NCBI GenBank assembly: GCA_025716855.1
Contig: JAIXMQ010000090.1
Span: 21,838-85,837 of the forward strand
DNA: 64,000 nucleotides
Direction: 5' to 3'
Source: Pilaira anomala
Taxonomy: Eukaryota > Mucoromycota > Mucoromycetes > Mucorales > Mucoraceae
This document shows positions 36,429 to 48,375 of this stretch, in pieces. Numbering within the stretch: position 1 is the stretch's first letter; each line of letters begins with the position of its first letter. Under the pieces are notes generated by a model. That model was not told the DNA's origin. It did no database searches and saw nothing but the letters and a program-made list of their open reading frames with translations. The position numbers and the translations under genes are program-made.

Positions 36429-38168
36429 TTATTTAGAGCTAGTGATAGCCAAGTTAACCTTAGGAGGAACAGCAAAACCAAATGATTTTGCAACCTTGGC
36501 AAGATCAAGGTTGTCAACATCAAAGATTTTCTTGTGGTGATATGTAGCGTAAGCTTGTAAGTATGATCTGAAAGCATCACGAGCAGATTGGTTAAGATAA
36601 AAGTTCTTTTCAATCAATTTCTCGAGCTAAGAAATATAACAGTAATTAGTTAAATGTGTACAGAATGATAACAATGTTTTTATTACTACTTACTTGACTT
36701 TGTACGTTGGTAATCTTACTGTTGGGGAATTGGTATTCATTCAAAGGAACCTTGGCTTCTTTCAAGTATTTCAAGAAACCGATTTCACTAGGCAGTAAGA
36801 AAAGTAAACTCTTACCCTTTCCACCAGCACCACGAGCAGTTCTACCTACACGATGAATATAATCACGAGGATCATCTGGGGGATCAAATTGAACAATCCA
36901 ATCAACGAGAGGAATATCTAAACCTCTAGCAGCAACATCAGTACATAACAAGATACCCTTTTCAGCTTCAGAGAATTCAAAGAAGGTAGATGTACGCTTT
37001 TGTTGCTTTTGACGACCATGTAATTCCATGACTGGGACATCAATATAGTTTAAGAGTTCAGCATAAAACTTGACTGCATTACAGTTGGAGAAGAAAACGA
37101 TCACCTTCTTCTTTTGATTCTTACGTAAGAATGTAAAGAGTAATAAGAAACGTTTATCGGCTTCAACTACAACAAATCCTTGTTCTAATCCATCAGCTGT
37201 TGAGTTATCTTTCTTTTCATCCACGTTGATATAAAGTGGTCCAGATTTGAGTGAAATACGTGCAAGATCAGATACTTTGGTGGTTTGTGTAGCAGAAAAT
37301 AACATACTTTGACGTTCGTTGGGTAAAATCTTGACAATTTGTTTCATTTCTTCCTCGAAACCAATTTCCAAAATACGATCAGCTTCATCAATTACAAGAG
37401 ATTGTAAATTCTTATAGACAAAACCTTGTGTGTTCTAAATTATTTCAAGTTAGTTATTTTCCCTTACTTCCCCTTTTCTTTAAATCATAAAACATACCTG
37501 CAAATGATCTAAAAGTCTACCAGGTGTAGCAACTAACAAGTTAACACCCTTAACTAACTTTTCACCTTCAGCCTTTCTGTTGGAACCTCCAATAACTAAA
37601 CCATGTGTAATAGGATGATATTTACATAATTCTTCTGCAACACCGTAAATTTGAATAGCTAATTCACGAGTAGGAGAAACAATAATAACACCAGTACCGT
37701 TTCTGGGCTTAAAGTTCTTACGAAGCAATAACTCAATAGCAGGAATCATGAATGCTACAGTCTTTCCAGATCCTGTCTTGGCAGCACCTAAAACATCGCG
37801 ACCTTCTAAAAGAGGGGGGATAGTCTTGGCTTGAACTTCTGTCATTTGAGTGAATCCCATATCCTTGATAGCTTTCTTTGTTCCTTCGTTACAGTCAAGA
37901 CTATCAAAGTCAAGGTTCAAAGCTTGTTCAACTATAAAAAAAAATCGTTATTATTTTCAAGATCTAGATCTAATTTTATTCTCTTTTTTTTTTTTTTACC
38001 TTCTTCAACAGGTGTCTCCTCCTTTTCTTCCTTTACTTCTTCAACAGGCTCAACTTTAGCAACAGGTTTAGCTTCTCCCTTGGCAACCTCTTGCTTCTTC
38101 TTGGTGGCTCTCTTATCAGCGTGAGAACGCTTACGTTTTTTATTTTCGACTACTGCTCCAGCGACCAT
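36429..38168 (-). CDS. HAS1: DEAD-box ATP-dependent RNA helicase (ribosome biogenesis)
   Basis: Exons 38000-38168, 37498-37931, 36694-37434 and 36429-36626 give 513 aa. A Lys/Glu-rich N-terminus is followed by the Q motif region ([19 protein letters not shown]), motif [10 protein letters not shown], Ia PTRELA, Ib TPGR, II DEAD (IDEADRIL, formed after the second intron), III SAT, the ARGLDIP motif V and [11 protein letters not shown]. The C-terminal region matches the Has1/DDX18 family, which remodels 60S pre-rRNA and releases U14 snoRNA in the nucleolus. Start at 38168 ([15 protein letters not shown]) has a basic nuclear signal right away. All joins preserve frame. Confidence 0.95.
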
Positions 38169-38784
38169 TATTGAGTTTATGTCAAAATAATAATGAAGAA
38201 AAAAAAATATGCTCCTCGAAAAAGAAAAAAAATAGGCTTTCTGTGTGGCTTGAATTATCTGATTGTGACGGTGTATCATTGTTTAAGAACAAATGCTTTA
38301 CTTTTCGTAACTGATTCTGTACTTGAAAGCTTTCTCTCTGTTCATAGTTGCCTCTTTAGATGGTCTTTTTATTATATCACTAGATCCTTTTTTTTATTTT
38401 ATTTTTAAAAAGCTACTCATTCATCTCTATTAATAGATGTTCGTCGTATTATCTATATTACATTGCTTTACTTAAAAACACTTCCAAGTACTGTCAAAAA
38501 GCATAAAACTACTATGTACAAGATAAAATGAATGCGTAACTTGGTATCTATTAAATTAATTAATCAATTTGTTCATAAAAGCACGAGTTATGCAAGATAT
38601 GTACCTATATCTTTCCAATATCTTTCTTCCGCAGAAATATAAGATCTATATTCTCATATACGTTTTTACATATAAAAAAAAAAAAAGAAAAAAAAAGGGG
38701 TTCTATTATTCCATCTTAATACTTTTATTTAAAAAAAAAAAATCTGTTAAACCCTCTGAAAAAATATATGTAATAGAATGAAAA
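38169..38784. other. Intergenic, 0.6 kb
   Basis: The HAS1 upstream region and NUP54 3' region. T-rich and A-rich tracts; no gene. Confidence 0.55.
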
Positions 38785-39813
38785 CTAATTTGTTCTACTA
38801 CGGTTATTTCTCAGTCCAACTTCTATCATTTCAAGTTCCTTTACATCCTTCTTCAATATACTCGCAACGTACGTAATACCCTTTTGCTCATCTTCCAAAA
38901 CCTATTTATTTACGCATTAATAACAAATACAAAAACCAAAAACATTTATCATCTTTACCTGGGCAATATGTGCAGTATCTTGTTCACGCACAGTACGCCA
39001 TACTTCGGCACTCTCTCTTTGACTGGCTTTTTGTGCTTTAATCGCTTGAAGTTGATTCCATAAATTGTTCATCTTAAGTTGTATCTTTTCTGGGTTATTA
39101 GGACTATTAGTGAGATCATTTAATTCATTCATTGTCTTCTCTTCATCTGCATTCAATGGGAACCCCTTGTAACGAAGTACTTGACTATATCGAAGAAGCT
39201 AAACAAAAGTAAAGAAAAAAAAACTATTTTTTAGTACCATGATACAAACGTATAAATTCCTTTTTAATTCTCACTCTTAATAATCTTTCAGCAAAATATG
39301 TGTGACGACGTTTATGTTCTTCCAACTTGATCAAGGTGCCAAGAGCATATTGACGTTGTACTGTTGATAATCTTTCGTGGGTCTCTTTTAGTTTTTCTTC
39401 ATGTAATTCCAATTGTTTAGATTGAATCTCCATACGTTTCAAAATATCATCAAAACCAACTGCTAAAACAGGTACTAAGCTAAAATAGAGACTTATTCAG
39501 GATACCCCATATCATCTTTATCTCTCTCTCAAAACTTACCATGTAGGATCAGGATTTTTACGAATAGCTTCATTCCATAATTGTTCATCTTGATTTTGAG
39601 GACGTACATATAAATGTGCTTCATTTGCGGGTACCATATTATAAAAATAATGCTATTATTCATTTATTGTTAAACCCTATCATCATAATCAAAAACCTAA
39701 TATTTTAAAAAACACTTACTCGAAATTGACAAAGTGGTGAAGTAGGATCAAAATGTGCTCTAATTAACGCAAGTTCTTGCCAGACTTTATCTTGTACAGG
39801 TGCAGCGCCTAAC

Positions 39814-39847
<34 letters not shown>

Positions 39848-40619
39848 GGTTATTACCAAAAAAGTTATTTGTTGTAGCAGATTGTCCGAATCCTCCACCT
39901 TGTTGTTGTTGTTGTTGTTGTGGTTGACCGAATCCTCCAAATCCTGTAGAGGGTGCTGAAGAAGTGGCTTTTCCGAATCCTCCAAACCCTGTGCTAGGAG
40001 CTGAGGTGGTAGCAGTGGTTCCAAATCCTCCAAATCCAGTGGTGGGAGCTGAAGAGGTGGCAGTCGCTCCAAACCCTCCAAATCCTGTTGCGGGTGCTGA
40101 AGAAGTAGCAGTGGCTCCAAATCCTCCAAATCCTGTAGTGGGTGCTGAAGAGGTGTTAGTTGCTCCAAATCCTCCAAATCCTGTCGTAGGAGCTGTAGAG
40201 GTAGCGGTAGCTCCAAACCCTCCAAATCCAGTTGATGTAGGTGCTGCTGCTGGTTGAGATGTGGTTGTTCCAAATGCGTTAGTTGTTGCTGGCTTTGAGA
40301 ATCCTCCAAAACCTAAATTAGTGTCAGTTTTTTAATCTAGTGTTAAAAATAAGAGTATTAGTCTCTATTTTATATCTTTTACCTGGGTTTGATGTAGCTG
40401 CTCCACTAAATAATGTTCCAGCTGAAGAAGTAGTACTTGAGTTGTTTCCAAATAACGAGCCAGTAGAGGTATTATTGGTATTAGAAGCACCAAATAATGT
40501 ACCGGCTTGAGATGTTGTATTAGCTATAGTTCCAAATACTGTTAAAAGAGACTATTCTTCTTTATTTATTCGTATCACTTATTACCTGTAGAACCGAATC
40601 CAAATGATTGTCCGTTCAT
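38785..40619 (-). CDS. NUP54: FG nucleoporin Nup54/Nup57
   Basis: Seven exons (40586-40619, 40383-40538, 39720-40312, 39540-39652, 39275-39479, 38959-39198, 38785-38901) give 485 aa. The N-terminal half is a FG domain: isolated FG/LFG motifs, then about six tandem 16-residue units starting FGGFGATATSSAP, and poly-Gln runs. The C-terminal half is the helical Nup54 region: FDPTSPLCQFRHYFYNMVP, LWNEAIRKNPDPTC, then coiled coil. In yeast the homologue Nup57 joins Nup49 and Nsp1 in the central channel. The conserved HYFYN motif is formed directly at the exon 3/4 border, supporting the splice. Divergent from the TMEM42-like gene, whose ATG is 178 bp away. Confidence 0.92.
39930..40240 (-). repeat. 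48-bp coding tandem repeat in NUP54
   Basis: About six units of 48 bp encode FGGFGATATSSAPTTG variants, one shortened by a codon. A TTG/CAA microsatellite encoding poly-Gln lies next to it (about 39813-39846 and 39899-39920). Confidence 0.85.
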
Positions 40620-40797
40620 TGGTATGGAAAGTATGAATAAACAGTAAAAAACACGCGTATATGAATAATATTTTTTTTTTTTTTTTTTTTTTTGTAAAAA
40701 GAGAAGAAAATTCCAGTCACAAATGCCATTTTTAAAAAAGAAAGAGAAGTGGACTAAACAACACTACTTTGTTCAATACGTTCCTCTTTATTAAACA
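40620..40797. promoter_or_regulatory. Divergent promoter NUP54 / TMEM42-like
   Basis: 178 bp between two opposed ATGs, containing a T tract of about 22 (40672-40693). The close spacing implies a shared bidirectional promoter. Confidence 0.5.
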
Positions 40798-41399
40798 ATG
40801 GCAACAACAACTTCTTCTTCCTTTATTCCCTTTGCCATCATCTCTGGATTTTTTGCTGCTTTATCTTCAGTTTTTGCAAAGTTGTTTTCAGATGAAAGAA
40901 CTGCTTTATTTCACGCTTATTTTGTAGGTCAACTCGACCTTGTGCCTGAAAAAGTACATACTGAACCCCTTCCAATAAAAAAGGTCTGATAACTAATTAT
41001 TTCTACTTTTAAAAGACTTCATTAATGGTGACAAGAGTTATTTGCTTTGCTCTTATTTTTGGTTGTAACTCAATTATGTGGACAACCTTTACAAAGGCTT
41101 TAAACGCTGCACCATCTTCTGTACAAGTATCAATTGTGAACGGTGCCGTCAATTTCAGTGCTTCTGTAAGTTATTTTTTTCTTTTTTTACAAATAGAAAA
41201 AGTGTAATAGAACAAAAAGTATCTAATATATACATATATATGTTAAATGTAGGCTATCTTGGGATATTTTGTATTTAATGAACCTTTAGCTTTAAGATGG
41301 TGGATAGGAGCAAGTTTTATTTTAGCAGGAACAATTTTATTATCACAATCTCAAAAGAGTATTGAACAAGAAAAGAATAATAATAAAAAGAAATTATAA
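40798..41399 (+). CDS. TMEM42-like / EamA-type small membrane protein
   Basis: Preferred exons 40798-40923, 41016-41165 and 41253-41399 give 140 aa. An alternative first donor at 40984 would give 160 aa but leave a 32-bp intron, which is too short. The protein has about four membrane helices: AIISGFFAALSSVFAKLF, VICFALIFGCNSIMWTTFTKAL, SVQVSIVNGAVNFSASAILG and WWIGASFILAGTILL. This pattern, with 'NSIMWT' and 'WWxGxxxILxG', fits TMEM42, a half-size relative of drug/metabolite transporters that probably dimerises. Cargo is unknown. Its stop codon overlaps the opposing hydrolase gene. Confidence 0.75.
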
Positions 41400-42257
41400 G
41401 CAAGAGTTACAAAAGTCTCTTGTTTGTATACCCGCTTCTAAACCTTGATCTAAAGTAACAAAATGACCGGAATTTTCAATCACACTTAATTCAGAGCGAA
41501 TACCATGTTCCAAATTGATACTATGTAATAATTCCATTTCAACTCTTACATAAGGATCTTGAGCAGGTATAATCTGTAACATAGGAACAGTAGTCAAGGG
41601 AATATAAGGTTCAGGAGATTCTGAAGGTGATGGAAGCAATTCAGCTACAGCAACGAGACATTCATACAATGCATGTTCGGAGATCAGATCCATTGCACGC
41701 TTTGCATCTTTCTTACCAAAGTCTGTAATAGGAGAATCGACAATAGCGGATCGAGCAAATTGAAGTACTTCTGGAGTTGCTTGACGTGTTCTAAATATAT
41801 CCCAACCTTGACGAGCAACTTCTAAATTAGGAATACCAGCTGCTAATAAGACAATACCTTTCAATTCAATTTGATCTTTTTCCCATATTTTTGCGTGACC
41901 TTTATCTGATGCAAAAAGTAAAGAGATCATACAACCCATAGAGAATCCACAAAAGAATAAACGAATAGGGTTTTCAGGATAATGTTGTTCCTTAACCTCC
42001 TTTAAAACATTATTCATATCTTGCATCACATCACTAAATAAAAATGGGTATTCTCCTTTGGTTTCAGGTTGTGATAATCCATGGAATCGAACATCATTCA
42101 CCAACACACGATAACCTGCTTCAACTAATATAGGCACAACTGGATCAAAATGAAACAAATCTCCACCTGCTCCATGAATTAACCAAATTAATGGTGCTTC
42201 ACTACCATTTTCTTCCAAACCCAAGACTTTGTAATTAATTTTTATTGACATGTTCAA
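41394..42257 (-). CDS. Alpha/beta-hydrolase fold protein
   Basis: A single-exon gene of 287 aa (a second Met at residue 3 is an equal start candidate). The oxyanion-hole motif HGAGG is at about residues 28-32, nucleophile elbow GFSMG with the catalytic Ser at about 105, likely acid in PAQDPYV near the C-terminus and catalytic His in ENSGHFVTLD. The cap region between is helical. No signal peptide or membrane anchor, so cytosolic. Substrate cannot be predicted; esterase, lipase or epoxide-hydrolase-like activity are all possible for this fold. Its 3' end overlaps the plus-strand TMEM42-like gene by six bases. Confidence 0.82.
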   Translation of the reverse strand: MNMSIKINYKVLGLEENGSEAPLIWLIHGAGGDLFHFDPVVPILVEAGYRVLVNDVRFHGLSQPETKGEYPFLFSDVMQDMNNVLKEVKEQHYPENPIRLFFCGFSMGCMISLLFASDKGHAKIWEKDQIELKGIVLLAAGIPNLEVARQGWDIFRTRQATPEVLQFARSAIVDSPITDFGKKDAKRAMDLISEHALYECLVAVAELLPSPSESPEPYIPLTTVPMLQIIPAQDPYVRVEMELLHSINLEHGIRSELSVIENSGHFVTLDQGLEAGIQTRDFCNSCL

Positions 42258-42375
42258 AAGTAGTTAGAAATATAAAATAATTAAAAAATAAAAATATGTT
42301 AAAAAATTTCATAACTTTATAAACATTGATAAATGTCTTTTGTTCGACGTTTTAGGAAGGTAGTGCAAGTTTTGT

Positions 42376-43159
42376 TTATTGGTTGATATAATCTTCCCAG
42401 AATTTTGCAAGACTATATTTTACAATGAATTATTATTTCTTTCTTCTTCTTTTTTTTTTTCTTTGTTTCTATATGCACATGTACTTACTCTGAATTTACA
42501 CTATTAGGTCCTCTTACGATTCCAAATTTAATTTGAATTTGACCCGAGATATTATCCTGATAATTTCTTTTTTCTAAAGTAAGAGTAACCTCTCGATTTT
42601 GAGGTGAATCATATTCCAGGGCTCTTCCAGAAGGATTTGTCAAATCAAATAATTGACCTACTGGAATTGCAATTTTACCCAAAAAGTCATCAGAAATTGC
42701 CTCCTTGTTCAATTTTACAATATCACGAAACTTTGCTTGACGAAGTTTATCTTTATCCCATATAAATATCTCGAGTAACCCCATAGGATTACCAATTTTT
42801 AAACTAATATCCTTATACGAGTTCCAAACTGGATCTAATGTTTTTTTATCAACTGAAGTTTTATGTATCTTTTTGTTACTGAAATAAATAAATAATTTTT
42901 TTTTATGTTTTTTTTTACAGTTTAGTAAATTTGTGCGTATATCAATAAATAAATAAAAATACCCTTCATTTCTTACTCGATGTGCAGAACAGCGTAAGGA
43001 TCAGAGAGTCCGTTTTCATCGCTAAAATAGGGAGAATCATTTCTTTTTTTTTTAGTTATGATCGAAATTTCTTTCTAATTTATTTTCTTACGCCACAGCT
43101 AAATTGTAAGCTTTTTCAATAGTTATACGAAGCTTAAAGTCATTAGCATTCCTAGACAT
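42376..43159 (-). CDS. Single C2-domain protein
   Basis: Exons 43092-43159, 42977-43021, 42489-42878 and 42376-42412 join to 179 aa. The C2 fold fills nearly the whole protein: strand RITIEKAYNLAV, calcium loop 1 DENGLSDPYAVLHI (two Asp), WNSYKDISLKI, FIWDKDK and the later ISDDFLGKIAIPV (loop 3 Asp residues). The Asp set suggests calcium-dependent phospholipid binding, though not every ligand can be checked. The final 12 codons come from a short last exon (LAKFWEDYINQ); without it the reading frame ends exactly where a GTAAGT donor begins (42488), so the exon is likely real. Confidence 0.75.
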
Positions 43160-46100
43160 TTTATTTTAAATAAGAGAGAGAGAAAAGAAAAAAAAAAAGA
43201 GAGATAGAAACTAGTAAACTAAAGGAATGGGGCACTTTCTAATTAGGAATAGGTAGGTACAGCATCTCGTTTACTGTATCACATATGTGATACAAAAAAA
43301 AACAAAAATAAACATTTAAAAATAATCTTGCTTCATCAATGTCAAGGATTCCGTGTGTATTATATTCACTGGAATCATTAAGTCTATACCTTGCTCTTTA
43401 TTTTATTAATTGAAATACTTCAAATACTCAAGTAGAAAGGAAAGGAGATGCAATATATATTTTATCATCATGACATATACATATTACTGTTATAAAGTGC
43501 GACAAAAACAAAGCTACTTTTTTGACTCAACTAAACCTTTTATTTTGAACGCGTTGAATGCTTTGGACTATGCTCAAATTTTAACTTTTATTGAGCTTTA
43601 TCTATTCTTAAAGAAAGAAATAAAAAAAAAGACAGAAAGAAAAACTTGCTTGCTACTTGGCAAGACGTTATATATAGCAAGTCAGGAAATTTCCTTTAAA
43701 TGTTTATGTCCGTTCTTTTTTCGTTTGGCAGCTGTTGTACGACAGCGCCTAATATAAGCTAAAAATCAAACAGAGAACGGACCAATTACCTTTGGTCTAG
43801 TCTAAAATAAGCCAGACTAGTCATCGGCAATTCAGGTCCTCTTGATTTTGATATACAGGAATAAATAACTAGCTATTGCTCTCTGTCTTTTCTGCAAGTT
43901 GGGAAAGAAATTGAGAGAGCACAAGTACCTAAAATTTATAATTGTATAATATTATTGTACATATTGCAATGTTAGGACGGTTATTTTTTAAAAAAAACAA
44001 TATTACAATTAGATCTTGTGTAAAAGAAGGTCTATAATTAATTAAACACCTTTAAAAACAGCACCAAGCTACATAAAAATTGTTTGGTAAATAGTAAATA
44101 GTTTATTATTTTCAAGTATCTTAGACAAAAAAGTATATTTAAAGGTAGGAATTAAACATCACCTACTCATTTTCCCCCAAATCACTCAATTTTTTCTTTT
44201 GGAAATAAACAAGGCCTTTTGAGCCTACCATTAAATTACGGTAGCAAAGCCTCTACACAATGTTACGTGCTTTCTGACCTTGATTAGTTTTTTTTATAAA
44301 GAAAAAAACCTTGGCCATAGTGCCTTACCAAAAGTTTTTCTGTAATATACACGCCAAGATTCTAATCATGTAACTTGATTCCTAATTGAATAATATATTT
44401 GTATATCACTTTTTTCTTAAGATCTTTCTTGGTTCTATTTTTTGCTTGCGTGTTTTTACCAAATAGAGATGTATAAAAAACATTAATGCGGTTTAAAAAT
44501 TTACTGCTGATCATATAACGTATGTATTAATTTATATTTTCTCATCAAATAATAGCCTTTTCTTGGACTATTTTAAAAAGACTTAAAAGAATGGATGTGG
44601 AAAAGAAAAATCAAGGGAATGGAACTGTTTGCTTATTACATGTGATAAACAACATAGTCTAATAGTTAAAGCTTTTTTAGGTTTATTTTATCAGACACCA
44701 AAAGGGATCTCTCAATAGGTATATCCATCTGAAGATAATAACTAACCATATCGCATTACTGTTTAATTTGATATCCTTGTGTGCATTTTTCTATATAATA
44801 ATGACGCTATAATTCAGTTTGACGTGGTATCAGCCAAACAAAAAAGCGTTACCCACAAAAGTACATATACCAAATTAAAACCATTTTTAGAATTTAGTTT
44901 AAAGGATAAAACATGCACTTTATTCAGAGTGAACTACGTACAGAAAAAAAATGGCGAAAAAAATTATCTAGCTCCGGCTATGATATATAATACAAAGAGG
45001 CTGAAAAGCCGCTTTTGGGGTGATGACTCGGTATCACTTTATGTATCTTTAATTTAAATTGTTCGTTAATCGTACATATATTTCTAATTATCGATAATTA
45101 TGTGTTATGTATACAATCTTCTATTCAGAAAAGAGAGAAAGATGAAAGGGCATTTAGCAACCTGATATGAAAATGGTTTTCTACAAGGTTCTACTCATAA
45201 TAATCAATGATTTTGTGTTATACAAAAGATAAAGCTCAGATAAAAATAGCTCTTACTTATGCACTTTGTAAGTGATCTAAGATGACGGCAACAACTTGCA
45301 TTATTATTATGTATAAATTTTTTTAATCGATTTGCTGATATAATTAAAGTAGGGTCTGAAATATAAAATTTTATAGAAAATGTCTTTCTAAATTGTTTTA
45401 ACTACTATTCCTGTTTCCAGATTATCTGGTAGAAAAAGTAAAACCGCCTATAATTTAAAGACTCAGTCTCTCTCCCTCTTTTTTTTTTAAACGCTTATTG
45501 AGTTTACAACTATTGTAGAAATAAATACACGTGTGTTTGAAGGTAAAGATAGGGGTCAAAATCAACTTTTGTTTGCAGTTACCGAGAAACAAAAAAAGTC
45601 GGTTCGAAAAATACATATATGTATCAGGAGTAACTGTTTTATTTTGACATTTTTATAATGGTGAATAAAAAGCTATATATATATAAGAAAATAAAAGGTA
45701 TTTATATACTGGGGAGGGAAATGCAAGACAACAGTGTATTTATATATCTGTAGGAGAGAGAAGGAATATTAAACGGTTTTGATAAATGGATCAAAAAGAA
45801 AAAGTTACATAGATCTTAAAAGGAAGGAGGAGAAGTATCTAGTTAGAAACTTACGGCCCCTCTATATTTTTTGAACAAAAATCACACTTTTTGAATCACT
45901 CCTACTTACATTTTAGTAAGTAAATATATACATTTATTCTTTTTATATATATATATACATATATATAAATTATAGATATACGAAGTGGCAATAACAACGT
46001 GGTTCGACACAGTAGTATTACATATTATTTATCAATATTTAAATTTACACACTAAAAAAATCTCGATATAAATATTCCAATAAGGTTTGTCTTATATATT

Positions 46101-46346
46101 TTACCTGCCTCTACTTTTTTTTTTCTCTCCTTTTTTTGATTTCTTTTATTCAACGCACATACACTTTTTATACTTTTTACAGATGAATTTCAATCTATAA
46201 TTCGACTAGTTTTGTTTTCAATAAAAGAGGGCTTTTTTGCTATTTTTAATTCTGGAAATTATGAAATTCTGATAAAATGATCGTTTTGTTATTAATGGAA
46301 AAAAAAAAAAGAAAAAAGGGATTGATAAAATGTTATACCAAGGAAT

Positions 46347-46386
<40 letters not shown>

Positions 46387-47326
46387 AAAGATCTACTATG
46401 CAGTCAAAAAAGTAAAAAAAAAAAAAATAAAAAAAAACTGAGATTAGATACTGATGACAGCAAATAATATAATTTATATAATGAAAATGTTAATGATTTA
46501 CTCCTAAGTAAATAATAGTTTCATATCAAACGGTCTTATCAATGTAAATAAAATTAAAGAGAACGAGATGGAAAGAATAGAAAAAAGTGTGGGAGAGACA
46601 AAAGAGGCGCACAGGTGACTTTTTTTTTGACCGTTAGACGCGACGATTGTAGCTCTATTGTTAAAATGTCAATTACATCATTTGAAACGACCTTCTTTTA
46701 TATCTGTATAATGTATTGTAAGAATGCTTTACATGTATTTAGCTTAAGGAGGATATACAAACAGTATTTTTTTAAGAGGAGTAGAGGAGGAAAATTGTAT
46801 ACAGATGTGAGGGTCTATTGTATATGTTTGTGTGTTAGTCTATATATATAATTTAGATAGTATCAGGAGTCTATTTTCACGAAAAAAAAATCATGATAAA
46901 CAGTATCTTAGACTATTAAGCTGGTACAAGTATTCTGTTACTATGATACAAATCAGTTCTCACAAGAACAGCGAGAATAAATAAAGGGGAAAAAAAGTAA
47001 CAAATAATAATCATTGCAAGGAGGACCAAGATAGTTTTTCTTTTTCTTTTTACGACGTTTTTATGTATAGTTAGTCTAAAGGGGACCCCTAATATTCTAT
47101 TTTGTTTAAGCTTAGTGCTCTTCTCCTCTAAACACTTTCTATAACCCTTTTTTATCAACTAGCGAAAAAAAAGGTCTATACCCCCTTAAGTAGTGCTTGT
47201 TTAGATCTCCTTAAAATAAAATTTATAAATCATATAAATATAAATGTAATTGATTTTTTTATTATTTTTTATTTTATTCAAATCAAGTACTACATCTTTC
47301 ACAACAGATCTTTTCCTTTTAATAAA
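43160..47326. other. Gene-poor region, 4.2 kb
   Basis: No supported gene. Contains repeat copy B (44211-44297) and a 36-base A tract (46349-46384). Open frames at about 43410-43757 and 44779-45057 have biased composition and no family resemblance. The last 150 bases before 47327 are T-rich promoter sequence. Confidence 0.5.
44211..44297 (+). repeat. Interspersed repeat, copy B
   Basis: Aligns in order with 19789-19860 (see there). Slightly longer, with about ten extra bases between the CTAC and GACCTT blocks. Confidence 0.55.
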
Positions 47327-48007
47327 ATGAAATTTACTGGTACTATCCTTTTCGTTTCTGCCGCTTTTCTTGCCTCTCTCGTTGCTGCAGAACCCATTGT
47401 GTCCATCACATCTCCTTTAACCAACACTCGTTATAAGGCTGGTTCAGAAGCCATTATTTCTTGGATCAACCCTACTGTTGGTACTATCCCTCAAATTGTA
47501 TTAGCTAAGGGTAAATCAAATGCTCTTCAACCTCTTCGTGTCATTGCTACCAACGTCAATGCTCAAGACATGAAGTACGTCTGGAAGATCCCCTTGGAAA
47601 TCGATAACGCTGACGATTGTAAGTTTTTTATTTTTAACATTTTTTTTTATCTGTTAAAAAATAATTTATCAATTTTTATAGATGCTTTCGAGCTCGGAAA
47701 TTCACCTGATCTCGCATTCGCTGGTCCTTTCACCATTGAAGGTGGTACCGGTGGTAACCCTGCTGGCACCGGTAGCTCTAGTAGCTCATCCAGTCCTGCT
47801 GCCGCACCTGCTTCTCCCGCTGGTGGTTCACCTGCTAACGGTGGTGCTGCTGCTGCTGCTCCCGCTTCTCCTGCTACCACTACTGGTACCAGTACCGGTC
47901 CTCATAGTGCCAACAGTTCTCATACTTCTGGTGCTACCAAGAAGCAAGCTGGTCAAGCCATGGCTGCTGCTGGTTTAGTTGCTGCTATCGCCTCTCAATT
48001 ATTTTAA
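47327..48007 (+). CDS. Kre9/Knh-type GPI-anchored wall protein
   Basis: Exons 47327-47618 and 47682-48007 (63-bp intron) give 205 aa. Signal peptide MKFTGTILFVSAAFLASLVA is followed by a beta-sandwich with ITSPLTNTRYKAGSEAIISW, the typical start of the Ser-Thr-rich GPI-anchored family (Kre9/Knh domain), ending near AFAGPFTIEG. Then comes a Ser/Ala/Pro/Gly/Thr-rich stalk of about 80 residues and a hydrophobic end (AMAAAGLVAAIASQLF) that should be a GPI-attachment signal. Members are wall-associated and affect beta-glucan. The codon usage is markedly C-ending compared with neighbours, suggesting high expression. Confidence 0.88.
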   Translation: MKFTGTILFVSAAFLASLVAAEPIVSITSPLTNTRYKAGSEAIISWINPTVGTIPQIVLAKGKSNALQPLRVIATNVNAQDMKYVWKIPLEIDNADDCKFFIFNIFFYLLKNNLSIFIDAFELGNSPDLAFAGPFTIEGGTGGNPAGTGSSSSSSSPAAAPASPAGGSPANGGAAAAAPASPATTTGTSTGPHSANSSHTSGATKKQAGQAMAAAGLVAAIASQLF

Positions 48008-48375
48008 TTAATTCTCTTTTCTCATTTTTTTTTTAAACTATTTTTTTTTAAATCACTATATTATTCCCCTCTTATTTACTGTACTCCGTACCAAACATTC
48101 AACTTCATCTCATTTTTTTTTAATCACACAAAAAAAAAACTACTTATTTTTGTTTCTTATAAAATAAAAAATAATTACTCTCTCTCTTCATACCATAAAA
48201 AAAATCCTCGTATTACAACAAAACTGTCAATTTTTTTTTTCTTCGGTCGCAAGTTTAATAGTAAAAAAAAAAAAGATAGATAAACAAACTACGCGCGCAT
48301 TTTTTTCTTTTTCTTTTTGTATTGCTTTTCTTCTATTTTTCTAATTTTTTTCAAATAAAAAAAAACCCTTTCAAA
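48008..48375. promoter_or_regulatory. SMC6 upstream region
   Basis: 368 bp between the GPI protein stop and SMC6 start. T-rich and CT-rich; no gene. Confidence 0.5.

Noticed and set aside
39964..40257. Plus-strand open frame with PNPPNPV repeats
   Set aside because: It is the antisense of the FG repeats of NUP54; the repeat unit forces a long open frame on both strands.
40924..40983. Extended first exon of the TMEM42-like gene (160 aa product)
   Set aside because: It would leave a 32-bp intron, shorter than any other in the window; the GTAGGT donor at 40924 gives a 92-bp intron and keeps frame.
43410..45057. Open frames of 115 and 92 codons
   Set aside because: Biased Lys/Phe/Tyr composition expected from AT-rich DNA; no domain, no splice partners.
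46916..47158. 80-codon minus-strand frame with a hydrophobic segment
   Set aside because: Lies in the promoter region of the GPI protein gene, composition as expected by chance.
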